DNA of 64,000 nt, taken from contig JAKEHY010000020.1 in the NCBI GenBank assembly GCA_022614805.1, positions 25,449-89,448 of the forward strand. The letters run 5' to 3'. The position numbers and the translations under genes were made by a program. The notes beneath the pieces were generated by a model. The model did not search any database, was not told where the DNA came from, and was given only the letters and a program-made list of their open reading frames with translations. Origin of the DNA: Candidatus Zixiibacteriota bacterium (GTDB taxonomy: Bacteria > Zixibacteria > MSB-5A5 > DSPP01). Positions 25,320 to 34,885 of this stretch are shown piece by piece (position 1 is the stretch's first letter; every line of letters begins with the position of its first letter).

Positions 25320-26642
25320 ATGAAAAAGAAAGTTTTGATAATGGGTGCGGCCGGACGGGATTTCCATAATTTCAACACCGTCTTCCGCGGCAACAAAAAC
25401 TTCGAGGTGGTCTGCTTCACCGCCACCCAGATACCGAACATCGACGACCGGAAATATCCCGCCCAACTGGCGGGAAAGGGCTACCCCAGAGGGATTCCGA
25501 TTTATTCGGAGGAGGACCTGACGGCCGTCATTCGCAAAAAGAAAATCGACTGGGTCGCCTTCTCCTACTCCGATATCCCCCACACCTACGTGATGCACAA
25601 AGCCTCGCAGGTGATGGCCCAAGGGGCCAGCTTCATTCTCTTGGGGCCGAAGGAAACCCAGCTGCAATCGAAAGTTCCGGTGGTGGCGGTTTGCGCCGTC
25701 CGCACCGGCAGCGGCAAAAGCCAGACCACCCGCCGGGTGGCCGACGTTCTAAAAAAAGCAGGGAGAAAACTGGTGGTGGTGCGGCATCCGATGCCGTACG
25801 GCAATCTGGTAAAGCAGACCTGCCAGCGCTTTGCCAGCTTCAAGGATTTGGACCGCTACGACTGCACCATCGAGGAGCGGGAGGAGTACGAGCCGCATCT
25901 GGAGCGGAAAACCGTGGTCTATGCCGGCGTGGATTACGAAAAAATTCTGCGCCAGGCGGAAAAAGAGGCGGAAATCATTTTATGGGACGGCGGCAACAAC
26001 GATTACCCCTTCTTCAAACCCGACTTGCTCATAACCATCGTGGACCCGCATCGCCCCGGCCACGAGTTGGGGTATTTCCCGGGCGAGCAAAATCTTTGGT
26101 CGGCCGACGTGGTGGTGATAAACAAGGTGGACACCGCCGCCTTTGAAAACGTCCAGACCGTGCGCAAAAATGTGGAGCGGATAAATCCCCGCGCAACCAT
26201 AATCGAGGCCGCCTCCCCCATTTTTGTCGAAGGGGGGGAAATGATTCGGGACAAAAAGGTGCTGGTCGTCGAAGACGGGCCGACTTTGACCCACGGGGAG
26301 ATGGAATACGGCGCCGGCGTGGTGGCGGCGCGGAAATTCGGGGCCAAAGAACTGATTGACCCCCGCCCTTTTATCAAAGGCAGCCTGGTGGAGGTGTACA
26401 AAAAATACCCCCACATCGGCAGGCTGCTCCCGGCGATGGGATACGGCGCGGCCCAGATTAGGGACATGCAGCAAACGATTAACCGGGTCCCGGCCGATTT
26501 GGTCATCGTCGCCACGCCGATTGACCTGGGCAAGCTCCTGACGGTGAAAAAACCGTTGCTGCGGGTGCGCTATGAGCTGGAAGAGCTGGGGAAGCCGGGC
26601 TTGAAGGATGTTTTGGCCCCGTTTTTAAAGCGGAAGAAATGA
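25320..26642 (+). CDS. Cyclic 2,3-diphosphoglycerate synthetase-like GTPase (COG2403 family)
   Basis: A 440-residue protein of the family that includes archaeal cyclic 2,3-diphosphoglycerate synthetase and predicted GTPases. Residues 1-125 form a Rossmann-like domain (MKKKVLIMGAAGRDFHNFN). A P-loop lies at AVRTGSGKSQTTRR (about 125-138), with WDGGNND (about 223) and NKVD (about 263). The first glycine of the classic Walker A is replaced. The ATG at 25320 follows an AAGGAA site. It overlaps the carbamate kinase gene by 4 bases. In most bacteria the true reaction of this family is unproven, so cDPG synthesis should not be assumed. Confidence 0.8.
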   Translation: MKKKVLIMGAAGRDFHNFNTVFRGNKNFEVVCFTATQIPNIDDRKYPAQLAGKGYPRGIPIYSEEDLTAVIRKKKIDWVAFSYSDIPHTYVMHKASQVMAQGASFILLGPKETQLQSKVPVVAVCAVRTGSGKSQTTRRVADVLKKAGRKLVVVRHPMPYGNLVKQTCQRFASFKDLDRYDCTIEEREEYEPHLERKTVVYAGVDYEKILRQAEKEAEIILWDGGNNDYPFFKPDLLITIVDPHRPGHELGYFPGEQNLWSADVVVINKVDTAAFENVQTVRKNVERINPRATIIEAASPIFVEGGEMIRDKKVLVVEDGPTLTHGEMEYGAGVVAARKFGAKELIDPRPFIKGSLVEVYKKYPHIGRLLPAMGYGAAQIRDMQQTINRVPADLVIVATPIDLGKLLTVKKPLLRVRYELEELGKPGLKDVLAPFLKRKK

Positions 26643-27580
26643 AACGGGCCGTGGTTGCCCTGGGGGGCAACGCCATCACCAAAGCCGGCGAGCCGGACAC
26701 CATCGCCAACCAGTTCGCCAACACCCGCGCCTCCTTGGGCGGCTTGGTGGAATTGTTGCGGGAGGGGTACGACATTGCGATAACTCACGGCAACGGCCCG
26801 CAGGTGGGGAACGCCATTCTGCGGGTCGAGCTGGCCGCGGACAAAGCCCCCCTTTTGCCGCTCGGCGTCTGCGTAGCCGACACGGAAGGGGGGATGGGAT
26901 ATATGATCGCCCAATCCCTCATTAATCGTCTGCAGAAGGAAAAAATCGGCCGTCCGGTGGTCACGGTCCTAACCCAGGTGCTGGTGGACAAGGATGACCC
27001 CTCCATTTCCGACCCCGCCAAGTTCATCGGTCAGTTCTATTCCAGGGAAGAAGCCGACGACCTGATGAAAAAAAGGGGCTGGAAGATGAAAAAAGATTCC
27101 AACCGCGGCTGGCGCCGGGTGGTTCCCTCCCCCCAACCGAAGGACATCATCGAGAAGGAGCCGATAAAAAAACTGCTCGAACAAAGGGTGGTCGTCATCG
27201 CCGCCGGCGGCGGCGGCATCCCGGTGTATCGGATGCCGGATGGAAGTCTGGAAGGGGTGGATGCGGTGGTGGACAAGGATTTGGCCTCCGCCGTTTTGGC
27301 CCGGGAAGTCGCGGCTGAACTGCTTCTAATTTTGACCGGCGTGGACCGGGTAGCCATTCATTTCGGCCAACTGGAGCAGAAATTTTTGGATACAATTACC
27401 GCCAAAGAAGCTCAAAAGTATTTCGACGCCGGCGAATTCCCCCCCGGGAGCATGGGGCCGAAAATCAAGGCGGCCATAAATTTTCTGCAATCGGGGGGCA
27501 AAGAGGTTATAATCACCTCCATCCCCCAGGCCTATCCGGCCGTTTTGGGAAAAGCCGGAACGCACATTTTGCCCGGCTGA
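26639..27580 (+). CDS. arcC: Carbamate kinase
   Basis: A 313-residue amino-acid-kinase-fold protein (VVALGGNAITKAGEPDT, THGNGPQVGN, VIAAGGGGIPV, AVVDKDLASAVLA and a C-terminal GSMGPKIKAAI) matching carbamate kinase along its full length. The enzyme interconverts ATP plus carbamate with carbamoyl phosphate. No arginine deiminase or ornithine carbamoyltransferase gene is near. Instead it is translationally coupled (ATGA overlap) to the cDPG-synthetase-like gene, suggesting a shared but unknown pathway. Confidence 0.93.
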   Translation: MKRAVVALGGNAITKAGEPDTIANQFANTRASLGGLVELLREGYDIAITHGNGPQVGNAILRVELAADKAPLLPLGVCVADTEGGMGYMIAQSLINRLQKEKIGRPVVTVLTQVLVDKDDPSISDPAKFIGQFYSREEADDLMKKRGWKMKKDSNRGWRRVVPSPQPKDIIEKEPIKKLLEQRVVVIAAGGGGIPVYRMPDGSLEGVDAVVDKDLASAVLAREVAAELLLILTGVDRVAIHFGQLEQKFLDTITAKEAQKYFDAGEFPPGSMGPKIKAAINFLQSGGKEVIITSIPQAYPAVLGKAGTHILPG

Positions 27581-27581
27581 T

Positions 27582-28967
27582 ATGTATTTTTGCGAAGGAA
27601 AAGTGGAATCGAATACCGCCATCGGCGCCAAAATCGCCGGAGCCGTTTTGCAAAAAGGAAGGCTCTACGAGGTCGGCGGCGCCGTGCGCGACCGGCTTTT
27701 GGGGATTCCCCGAACCCAAAAAGACACCGATTATCTGGTTACCGGCATCCCTCTTTCCGAACTGGTTGCGCTTTTGAAAAAATTCGGCTACGTCGATTTG
27801 GTCGGCCGTTTTTTTGGCGTCATCAAATTCACCGATAAGGATACCGGCGTAACCTTCGACATCTCCCTGCCGCGCAGGGAAAAAAGCACCGGCACAGGCC
27901 ACAAGGATTTCGAAGTCGATTTCGACCCCTCCCTGCCGGTCGAGGCCGATTTGGGCCGGCGGGATTTCACCATCAACGCAATGGCCTTGGAAGTGGCGAC
28001 CGGCAAACGCATCGACCCGTTCAAGGGGGAGGAGGATTTAAAAGCCCGGCTCGTGCGGGAAGTTTTCCCGCAGGCGTTCGAAGAAGACCCCTTGCGAATG
28101 CTGCGGGCCGTTCAATTCGCCTCCCGCTTCAATTTTGAAATCGAGCCGAAAACATGGGGGCATCTTTTGGCTTCCGTGAAACTCATTGAAACGGTGGCCG
28201 CCGAGCGGGTGGCCGAAGAGCTGAACAAGCTGATTCTGCTTTCTCCCAAACCCTCCATTGGCTTCAAGCTCTTGGAACGCTCCGGGCTTTTGAAAATCAT
28301 TCTGCCGGAGTTGGCTGAAGGGGTGGGGGTCACCCAGCCGGGCGGGTATCACCGCTGGGAGGTCTTTGAACATTCCCTCTACGTGGTGGATGCCGCCCCG
28401 CCCAAGCTCGCCGTCCGTTGGGCCGCCCTCTTGCACGACGTCGCCAAGCCCCGCGCCAAGGTGGAAACCGGAGAAGGGGCCACCTTTTACGGCCACGAAA
28501 AGTTGGGCTCCAAAATGACGAAACAAATCCTCCGGCGGCTGAAATACTCGAACGATTTCATCGACCAGGTCTTCCTTCTGGTGGATAAGCATATGTTCAC
28601 CACGCAGGTGACCGACAAAGGGCTGCGCCGCCTCATCCGCAAGCTGGGGCCGGAACTGGTCTTCGAACTGTTGGACTTGCGCCGGGCCGACGTCACGGGC
28701 CAGGGAATGGGGGGAAAAACGGATGACGTGGATGAACTGGAGGGACGCATCAAATCCGAACTGGAAAAAAAGCCGCCGTTCAGCGTCAAGGATTTGGCCG
28801 TAACCGGCCACGACATAATGGAAATCCTGCGAATTTCCCCCGGCCCGGCGGTGGGGAAGATTTTGAACCACCTTTTGGAGCAGGTTTTGGACGACCCGGC
28901 CAAAAACGAAAAAAGTGCTTTGTTAAAGCTGGCGAAAGATTATTATACGGGGCCGGAGGTGAAATGA
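27582..28967 (+). CDS. tRNA nucleotidyltransferase/poly(A) polymerase-family protein with HD domain
   Basis: Up to 461 residues. Residues about 24-150 are the class II nucleotidyltransferase head (GRLYEVGGAVRDRLLG, DTDYLVTG, RRDFTINAMAL), followed by the RNA-binding neck (EDPLRMLRAVQFASRF). An HD hydrolase domain follows (HRWEVFEHSLYVV ... ALLHDVAK ... GHEKLG, about 250-345). This fits CCA-adding or poly(A)-polymerase-type enzymes that mature tRNA 3' ends. The ATG at 27582 has no ribosome binding site; a GTG at 27603 in frame follows AAGGA and may be the real start. It lies 1 base after arcC and overlaps sucC. Confidence 0.88.
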   Translation: MYFCEGKVESNTAIGAKIAGAVLQKGRLYEVGGAVRDRLLGIPRTQKDTDYLVTGIPLSELVALLKKFGYVDLVGRFFGVIKFTDKDTGVTFDISLPRREKSTGTGHKDFEVDFDPSLPVEADLGRRDFTINAMALEVATGKRIDPFKGEEDLKARLVREVFPQAFEEDPLRMLRAVQFASRFNFEIEPKTWGHLLASVKLIETVAAERVAEELNKLILLSPKPSIGFKLLERSGLLKIILPELAEGVGVTQPGGYHRWEVFEHSLYVVDAAPPKLAVRWAALLHDVAKPRAKVETGEGATFYGHEKLGSKMTKQILRRLKYSNDFIDQVFLLVDKHMFTTQVTDKGLRRLIRKLGPELVFELLDLRRADVTGQGMGGKTDDVDELEGRIKSELEKKPPFSVKDLAVTGHDIMEILRISPGPAVGKILNHLLEQVLDDPAKNEKSALLKLAKDYYTGPEVK

Positions 28968-30100
28968 ATTTACACGAGTATCAAGCCAAAGAGCTCTTTG
29001 CCCAGGCCGGTATTCCCATTCCAAAAGGGAAGGTTGCCCGAACGCCTGAAGAAGCGTATCAAATCGCCTCCGAATTGGGCCAAACGGTGGTGGTTAAAGC
29101 CCAGGTGCACACCGGCGGTCGCGGCAAAGCCGGCGGCGTGAAGCTGGCCCAAACTCCCGAGGAAGCGAAAGAAAAAGCTTCCGTCATTCTTGGAATGGAC
29201 ATCAAGGGCTACATTGTCGAGAAAGTTCTGGTTACCGAAGCGGCCGACATCACCTCCGAGGCCTATTTAAGCGTGACGCTCGACCGGGAATCCAAAATGC
29301 CGGTGATTATCGCCTCCCCGGCCGGCGGGATTGAAATCGAAGAAGTGGCCAAACAAAACCCGGAAAAAGTCCTAAAGTTGCGTGTGAACCCTTTGACCGG
29401 CCTTCTCCCCTACCACTCCCGTCAGGTATCCGGCTTTTTATATGCCGACAAAAACATCCGCAAGCAGGCCGAGACAATTTTAAAAAAACTCTATGCGCTT
29501 TACTTCCAAGCGGACTTGACCCTGGCCGAAATCAACCCGCTGGTTGTCACGAAAAAAGGGGAACTGATTGCCTTGGATGCCAAGGTGACCATCGACGACA
29601 ATGCGCTAGTCCGGCATCCCGAATTTGAAAAATACAAGGAATTTTTCGGTGCGGAAAAAATCGAAGAGGAGGCCAAAAAAGCCGGGCTCTCCTTCGTGAA
29701 GTTGGACGGCAGCATCGGCTGCATTGTCAACGGCGCCGGACTGGCGATGGCCACAATGGATTTGGTGAAATTCTACGGCGGCCGGCCGGCCAATTTTCTG
29801 GACATCGGCGGCAGCTCCAACCCGGAGAAAGTGATTGCGGCAATGAAAATCATACTGGCCGACCCGAACGTGAAGGCCATCTGCTTCAACATTTTCGGCG
29901 GCATCACCCGCGGTGACGACGTGGCCACAGGCATTGTCAAAGCAGTCAATACCTTGAAACCGAAAGTGCCGATTGCCATCCGCCTGGTCGGAACGAATGA
30001 GGATTTGGCCAAGGAAATTCTCTCCAAGGTGAACTTGAACGTCTTTTCTTCGATGACCGAGGTGGTCAAAAAGGCCATCGAGCTTTCGAAAGCGGCGTAG
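28964..30100 (+). CDS. sucC: Succinyl-CoA ligase (ADP/GDP-forming) subunit beta
   Basis: A 378-residue ATP-grasp subunit ([73 protein letters not shown]). With SucD it converts succinyl-CoA to succinate with substrate-level phosphorylation in the TCA cycle. The length is normal. ATG overlaps the preceding stop by 4 bases, and sucD follows after 1 base, so SucC and SucD are made together. Confidence 0.96.
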   Translation: MNLHEYQAKELFAQAGIPIPKGKVARTPEEAYQIASELGQTVVVKAQVHTGGRGKAGGVKLAQTPEEAKEKASVILGMDIKGYIVEKVLVTEAADITSEAYLSVTLDRESKMPVIIASPAGGIEIEEVAKQNPEKVLKLRVNPLTGLLPYHSRQVSGFLYADKNIRKQAETILKKLYALYFQADLTLAEINPLVVTKKGELIALDAKVTIDDNALVRHPEFEKYKEFFGAEKIEEEAKKAGLSFVKLDGSIGCIVNGAGLAMATMDLVKFYGGRPANFLDIGGSSNPEKVIAAMKIILADPNVKAICFNIFGGITRGDDVATGIVKAVNTLKPKVPIAIRLVGTNEDLAKEILSKVNLNVFSSMTEVVKKAIELSKAA

Positions 30101-30101
30101 G

Positions 30102-31130
30102 ATGGGAATTTTAATCGGCGAAAAAACGAAAGTAATCGTGCAGGGGATAACCGGCCGGGACGGCTCCTTCCACGCCCGGCAGATGAAGGAGTATGGCACT
30201 AAAATAGTGGCCGGCGTCACACCCGGCCGGGGGGGAGAAAAGTTGGACGGCATTCCGGTCTTTGATTCGGTTAAGGAGGCGAGGGAAACCACCGGCACCG
30301 ACTGCAGCGTAATCTATGTCCCCCCCGCTTTTGCCACAGACGCCATCTACGAAGCGGCCGACGCCGGAGTCCCGCTGGTGGTTTGCATTACGGAAGGAAT
30401 TCCGGCAGCCGATATGCTCAAAGTTTATCATTATTTGAAAACGACCCAAACCCGTCTGATTGGTCCCAACTGCCCCGGCCTGATTACCCCCGGAGCCTGC
30501 AAAGTGGGGATTATGCCGGCATCGATTCACATTCCCGGACCGGTCGGCGTGGTCTCCCGCTCCGGCACCCTGACGTATGAAGTGGTCTATAATCTCACCT
30601 TGGCCGGCATCGGGCAATCGACAGCCATTGGCATCGGCGGCGACCCCATAATCGGCACCGACTTCGTGGACGTCCTCGCGCTCTTTGAAAAAGACAGGGA
30701 GACAAAAGCGGTGGTTCTGATTGGGGAAATCGGCGGCACGGACGAGGAACGCTCGGCGGCATTTATAAAAGCCGAGATGTCCAAACCGGTGGCGGCTTTC
30801 ATCGCCGGGCAGACCGCCCCGCCCGGAAAACGAATGGGGCACGCCGGCGCCATCATCTCCGGCGGCTCCGGCACGGCTGCCGAGAAAATCGAGACCTTCA
30901 GAAAAGCGGGCGTGCCGGTCGCCTCCACCCCGGCCGAAATTCCGGCCCTGGTGGAAAAAGTTTTGGGCAAATCCGAAAGGAGAAAAATCTCGTTCGCCTC
31001 TCCCAAACTGAAGAAAAAAGCGGCCGCCGTGAAAATGGACGGTTTCAAAGGTAACCATCGGAAGAAAACCCCGGCCCTGGCGGCCAAAGAAGGCCGCACC
31101 GTCGCCCATAAGAATAGAAGGAAAAAGTAA
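30102..31130 (+). CDS. sucD: Succinyl-CoA ligase subunit alpha with basic C-terminal extension
   Basis: A 342-residue protein. Residues 1-292 are a standard SucD (CoA-binding [26 protein letters not shown] and the phosphohistidine loop [12 protein letters not shown] with His near 248). SucD is normally about 290 residues. Here about 50 extra residues follow Leu-Gly-Lys-Ser-Glu, of which about 19 are Lys or Arg. The extension is in frame and ends at a clean stop 3 bases before ndk. Such a tail could bind nucleic acid, acidic membrane surfaces or partner enzymes; nothing shows which. Confidence 0.95.
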   Translation: MGILIGEKTKVIVQGITGRDGSFHARQMKEYGTKIVAGVTPGRGGEKLDGIPVFDSVKEARETTGTDCSVIYVPPAFATDAIYEAADAGVPLVVCITEGIPAADMLKVYHYLKTTQTRLIGPNCPGLITPGACKVGIMPASIHIPGPVGVVSRSGTLTYEVVYNLTLAGIGQSTAIGIGGDPIIGTDFVDVLALFEKDRETKAVVLIGEIGGTDEERSAAFIKAEMSKPVAAFIAGQTAPPGKRMGHAGAIISGGSGTAAEKIETFRKAGVPVASTPAEIPALVEKVLGKSERRKISFASPKLKKKAAAVKMDGFKGNHRKKTPALAAKEGRTVAHKNRRKK

Positions 31131-31133
31131 GCG

Positions 31134-31547
31134 ATGGAAAGAACGCTTTTGATTATCAAACCGGATGCGGTCTCCCGCAACCTGATTGGGGAAATCATCG
31201 CCCGGGTGGAAAAAGCCCGTTTCAAAATAAAGGGGATGAAAATGGTGCGGTTGAAACCGGCCGAGGCCCGCAAGTTTTACGCCGTCCACGAGGGCAAGCC
31301 GTTTCTGGAGGAACTGGTCGACTTTATGTCCTCCGGGCCGGTGGTGCCGGTGTGGCTGGAAAAAGAGAACGCCGTGGCCGATTTGCGCAAATTGATTGGC
31401 GCCACCGACCCCAAGAAAGCCGACCCCGGCACGGTCCGCCACGATTTGGCCGTCGATATGGGAAAAAACTCCGTCCACGGCTCCGACTCTCCCGAAAATG
31501 CCAAAGTGGAAATCCAGTTTTTCTTCCCCAACTCGGAGGGGAAATGA
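31134..31547 (+). CDS. ndk: Nucleoside diphosphate kinase
   Basis: A 137-residue enzyme ([16 protein letters not shown] ... [37 protein letters not shown]). The catalytic histidine lies in NSVHGSDS and the family signature is complete. It transfers the terminal phosphate between nucleoside triphosphates and diphosphates. Placement after sucCD makes sense because Ndk can convert the nucleotide made by succinyl-CoA ligase. Its stop overlaps the start of mdh (ATGA). Confidence 0.96.
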   Translation: MERTLLIIKPDAVSRNLIGEIIARVEKARFKIKGMKMVRLKPAEARKFYAVHEGKPFLEELVDFMSSGPVVPVWLEKENAVADLRKLIGATDPKKADPGTVRHDLAVDMGKNSVHGSDSPENAKVEIQFFFPNSEGK

Positions 31548-32470
31548 AAAGAAAAATATCCGTCATTGGAGCCGGCAACGTCGGCGCCAGTCTGGCTCTC
31601 TATCTGGCGGAGGCCAATCTGGCCGACGTCATTTTGGTCGACATCGTCGAGGGAATCCCGCAGGGGAAGGCGCTCGATTTGTCCCAGGCCGGGCCGGTGC
31701 GGGGCTACAACTCCCGCATAACCGGAACCAACGACTACAAGGGAATCTCCGGCAGCGATATGGTGATTGTGACCGCCGGGCTCCCCAGAAAGCCGGGGAT
31801 GAGCCGGGAGGATTTGCTTTCCGCCAACGCCGACATCGTCGGCAAGGTGGCCGACGAAATCAAATCCAAGGCCCCCAACTCCTTCGTCCTCGTGGTTTCC
31901 AACCCGCTGGACATTATGACCTATCACGCTTTCAAAAAAACCGGGTTTCCCGCCAAGCGGGTCTTCGGCCAGGCCGGCGTTTTGGATTCCGTCCGTTTTC
32001 GCACCTTTGTGGCGATGGAACTGGGGGTGGCCTTCTCCGACACCCAGGCGATGGTTCTGGGAGGCCACGGGGATACGATGGTGCCTATGCCGCGTTACTC
32101 GACTGTTTCCGGCGTGCCGATTACCGAACTTTTGCCAAAAGAGAAAATCGAGGCCATCTCCGCCCGCACCCGGGACGGCGGGGCCGAGATCGTGAAACTC
32201 TTAAAAACCGGCTCGGCTTACTACGCCCCGGCCGCGGCCACGGCCGAAATGGCCAAAGCGGTCTTTTTGGACGAAAAGAAGCTTCTGCCCGCTTCCGCCT
32301 ACGTTAGCGGCCAATACGGCCTCTCCGATTTGTATATTGGGGTGCCGGTGATACTGGGCGCCGGCGGCGTGGAAAAAGTTGTCGAGCTGAAACTGGAGAA
32401 AGAGGAAAAAGAGGCGCTCGCCAAATCGGCCGCCACCTACAAGGAAATGTTGAAATTTCTGGGCTACTGA
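31544..32470 (+). CDS. mdh: Malate dehydrogenase
   Basis: 308 residues from the ATG at 31544, which overlaps the ndk stop; a longer open frame upstream lies inside ndk and is not coding. It is an LDH-like MDH: NAD-binding [14 protein letters not shown], an acidic residue after strand 2 (VILVDIVEG), substrate-binding arginines in RKPGMSRED, and the catalytic pair in VVSNPLD and GGHGDTMVP. It oxidises malate to oxaloacetate. It overlaps icd by one base (TGATG), grouping three consecutive TCA enzymes. Confidence 0.95.
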   Translation: MKRKISVIGAGNVGASLALYLAEANLADVILVDIVEGIPQGKALDLSQAGPVRGYNSRITGTNDYKGISGSDMVIVTAGLPRKPGMSREDLLSANADIVGKVADEIKSKAPNSFVLVVSNPLDIMTYHAFKKTGFPAKRVFGQAGVLDSVRFRTFVAMELGVAFSDTQAMVLGGHGDTMVPMPRYSTVSGVPITELLPKEKIEAISARTRDGGAEIVKLLKTGSAYYAPAAATAEMAKAVFLDEKKLLPASAYVSGQYGLSDLYIGVPVILGAGGVEKVVELKLEKEEKEALAKSAATYKEMLKFLGY

Positions 32471-33741
32471 TGCGCAAATTCAAAACCTTCACAGTCCCCC
32501 GGGAAGGGGAAAAGATAAGCTTCAAAAACAAAAAGCTTCTGGTGCCGGACTATCCCGTGATTCCCTACATCGAGGGGGACGGCATCGGCACCGATATTAT
32601 GCCCGCGGCCCAGAAGGTGTTGAACGCCGCCGTGGAGAAATCCTACGGCCCGGGGCGGAAGCTTGTCTGGGTGGAAATTTTCGCCGGGGAAAAAGCGTTC
32701 AAAAAATACGGCGAATGGATTCCCAAGGAAACTTACGAGGCCATCCGCTTTTTCATGGTTTCCTTGAAGGGGCCTTTGACCACCCCCATCGGCGGCGGTT
32801 ACCGCAGCTTGAACGTCACCCTGCGGCAGATTCTGGACCTCTACGCCTGCGTCCGGCCGGTGCGCTATTTCGAGGGGGTTCCCGCCCCGGTCAAAAGCCC
32901 GCAGGATGTCAATTTGGTCATCTTCCGCGAAAACACGGAGGATGTCTATGCCGGACTGGAATGGAAAAAGGGAACGCCGGAGGCGAAAAAACTGATTTCC
33001 TTTTTGAACAAAACCCTGAAAGCCAGGGTGCGCCCCGATTCCGGCGTCGGCATCAAGCCGATTTCCGCTTTCGCCACCAAGCGGCTCGTCCGCAAGGCCT
33101 TGCAGTACGCCTTGGACAACAACCGGAAAACCGTGACCCTGATTCACAAGGGGAACATTATGAAGTTCACCGAGGGGGCCTTCCGGGACTGGGGCTATGA
33201 GGTGGCCAAAAAAGAGTTCGGCAAGCTGACCGTTTTGGAAGAAGAATTGCGCGGCGCCGAAGTTCCACCGGGGAAGATAGTGGTCAACGACCGGATTGCC
33301 GACTCTATTTTCCAGCAGATTTTAATCCGCCCCAAGGAGTACGACGTTCTGGCTTGCCCCAATTTGGTGGGCGATTTTCTTTCCGATGCTGCCGCCGCGC
33401 AGGTGGGGGGGCTGGGAATGGCTCCGGGGGGAAACATCGGGGAGGGAACCGCACTCTTCGAGGCCACCCACGGCACGGCCCCCAAATATGCGGGGCAGAA
33501 CAAGGTCAACCCCGGCAGCTTGATTTTGTCCGGTGCGATGTTGTTGGAATATTTGGGCTGGAAAGAAGCCGCCGGGCTGATTTATGCCGGGCTGGAAAAG
33601 GCCCTCCGGCAGAAAACCGTCACCTACGACCTGGAGCGGCAGATGTCCGGCGCCCAGCTGGTCTCCACCTCCGGTTTTGCCGACCGGATTGTCGCCCATC
33701 TGAACGAAAGCCGCCTCCCCCAGCCGGAGGCGGTGAGTTGA
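32470..33741 (+). CDS. icd: Isocitrate dehydrogenase (NADP-type)
   Basis: A 423-residue homodimeric decarboxylating dehydrogenase, similar in length to the E. coli enzyme. Visible motifs are [30 protein letters not shown], the phosphorylatable-serine region, YAGLEWKKG and [20 protein letters not shown]. The Lys-Tyr of APKYAG, the Val of NKVNPG and the Tyr and Arg of VTYDLERQM occupy the positions that confer NADP specificity in E. coli Icd, so NADP is the predicted cofactor. It converts isocitrate to 2-oxoglutarate and sits directly after mdh. Confidence 0.95.
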   Translation: MRKFKTFTVPREGEKISFKNKKLLVPDYPVIPYIEGDGIGTDIMPAAQKVLNAAVEKSYGPGRKLVWVEIFAGEKAFKKYGEWIPKETYEAIRFFMVSLKGPLTTPIGGGYRSLNVTLRQILDLYACVRPVRYFEGVPAPVKSPQDVNLVIFRENTEDVYAGLEWKKGTPEAKKLISFLNKTLKARVRPDSGVGIKPISAFATKRLVRKALQYALDNNRKTVTLIHKGNIMKFTEGAFRDWGYEVAKKEFGKLTVLEEELRGAEVPPGKIVVNDRIADSIFQQILIRPKEYDVLACPNLVGDFLSDAAAAQVGGLGMAPGGNIGEGTALFEATHGTAPKYAGQNKVNPGSLILSGAMLLEYLGWKEAAGLIYAGLEKALRQKTVTYDLERQMSGAQLVSTSGFADRIVAHLNESRLPQPEAVS

Positions 33742-33742
33742 A

Positions 33743-34885
33743 ATGCCGGAAACCCGAGCCCCCCTCCGCCGCCGGCCGTCCCCTCCGAGAGGACTTTTGG
33801 TTTCGGTCGTGGTGCCGGCCCACAACGAGGAGGAAAACCTCCCCGCTTTGCTGGAAGCCTTCGACGAGGTCTTCCGCCGCGAGCGCATCCCTGGCGAGTT
33901 AATCTTAATCGACGACGGTTCCACCGACAAAACCTACGCCAAAGCCCGCGATTTGGCGAACCGCTATCGTTTTTTGCGGGTGTACTATCACAAAAGCCGT
34001 CAGGGGGTGACCGCGGCGTTGACCACCGGACTCGGTCTGGCCCGGGGACGTTTTTTGTTCTATTTTCCCGCCGACCTGCAGTACCACCCCAGCGAACTCC
34101 CCCAGATGATTGACCGGCTCACCGCCGGCTTCGACGTGGTTACCGGCTGGAAACAGGGGCGTTACGGCCCCAAGCGCTTCGTCTCCTTCATTTACAATTC
34201 CCTCTCCCGGATGCTGTTCAAAGTTCCGGTGCATGACTTGAATTCCATCAAGGGTTTCAAGAGGGAGGTTTTGAACAATCTGGCCTTCCGCAAGGACTGG
34301 CACCGCTATCTGGTGGTGATGGCCCACGAACAGGGGTTCAAGGTGACCGAGGTGAAAGTCAAACTCTATTCCCGCAAATTCGGGAAATCAAAGTTTGGCT
34401 TCTGGCGCATCCCCATCGGATTTTTGGACCTCCTGGCGGTCAAATTCCAGCTTTCTTTTTCCAAAAAGCCCCTCCTTTTCTTCGGTTCTTGGGGTTTGGT
34501 ATTGATTGGACTGGGAATTGTCATTGGTCTTACCGCCATCGGTTTCCGCATCTTCGCGCACGAAGGCTACCGGCCGGTTTTGTATCTGGTAATGTTGTTG
34601 GAGCTGTTGGGAATTTCCTTTTTTGCCCTCGGATTTCTGGGAGAGACGTTGGTTGAGTTGCAAAGCCGGATGGACCACCTTACGCGAGAGGTGGGGGAAC
34701 TGAAAAATAGCCGCCCCGCCCACCCGGGCGCCCGGACGGCCCCCCCTTTCCGCCAGCCCTCCACGGCTCCCCCGGCCCGTCCCACTCCGACAAAAGAAAC
34801 GGAAGCGCCGGCCCCTTTTCAGCCGCAACTTCCTGAAAATCCCGTTCCGGAGGAAGCCGAACCGAAATTCCCCTTCGACCGTTGA
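33743..34885 (+). CDS. Membrane-bound family 2 glycosyltransferase with proline-rich tail
   Basis: A 380-residue protein. Residues about 19-235 are a GT2 domain of the polyprenyl-phosphate type (VSVVVPAHNEEENLPALLEAF, LILIDDGSTDKTY, FYFPADLQYHPSE). Two transmembrane helices follow (about 250-272 and 283-305), then a disordered Pro/Thr-rich tail to the end. It probably loads a sugar from a nucleotide donor onto a lipid carrier. It starts one base after icd and overlaps the next gene, beginning the envelope part of the operon. Confidence 0.85.
   Translation: MPETRAPLRRRPSPPRGLLVSVVVPAHNEEENLPALLEAFDEVFRRERIPGELILIDDGSTDKTYAKARDLANRYRFLRVYYHKSRQGVTAALTTGLGLARGRFLFYFPADLQYHPSELPQMIDRLTAGFDVVTGWKQGRYGPKRFVSFIYNSLSRMLFKVPVHDLNSIKGFKREVLNNLAFRKDWHRYLVVMAHEQGFKVTEVKVKLYSRKFGKSKFGFWRIPIGFLDLLAVKFQLSFSKKPLLFFGSWGLVLIGLGIVIGLTAIGFRIFAHEGYRPVLYLVMLLELLGISFFALGFLGETLVELQSRMDHLTREVGELKNSRPAHPGARTAPPFRQPSTAPPARPTPTKETEAPAPFQPQLPENPVPEEAEPKFPFDR

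Noticed and set aside
23810..25441. Long minus-strand open frame (543 codons) opposite the aldehyde dehydrogenase
   Set aside because: Shadow frame; low-complexity Gly/His/Arg composition and it runs across an intergenic repeat.
30111..31478. Minus-strand open frame of 455 codons opposite sucD and ndk
   Set aside because: Two strongly conserved genes occupy the other strand; the frame has no family features.
31352..31543. 64-codon N-terminal extension of malate dehydrogenase
   Set aside because: It lies wholly inside ndk; the ATG at 31544 gives a normal MDH N-terminus and an ATGA coupling.
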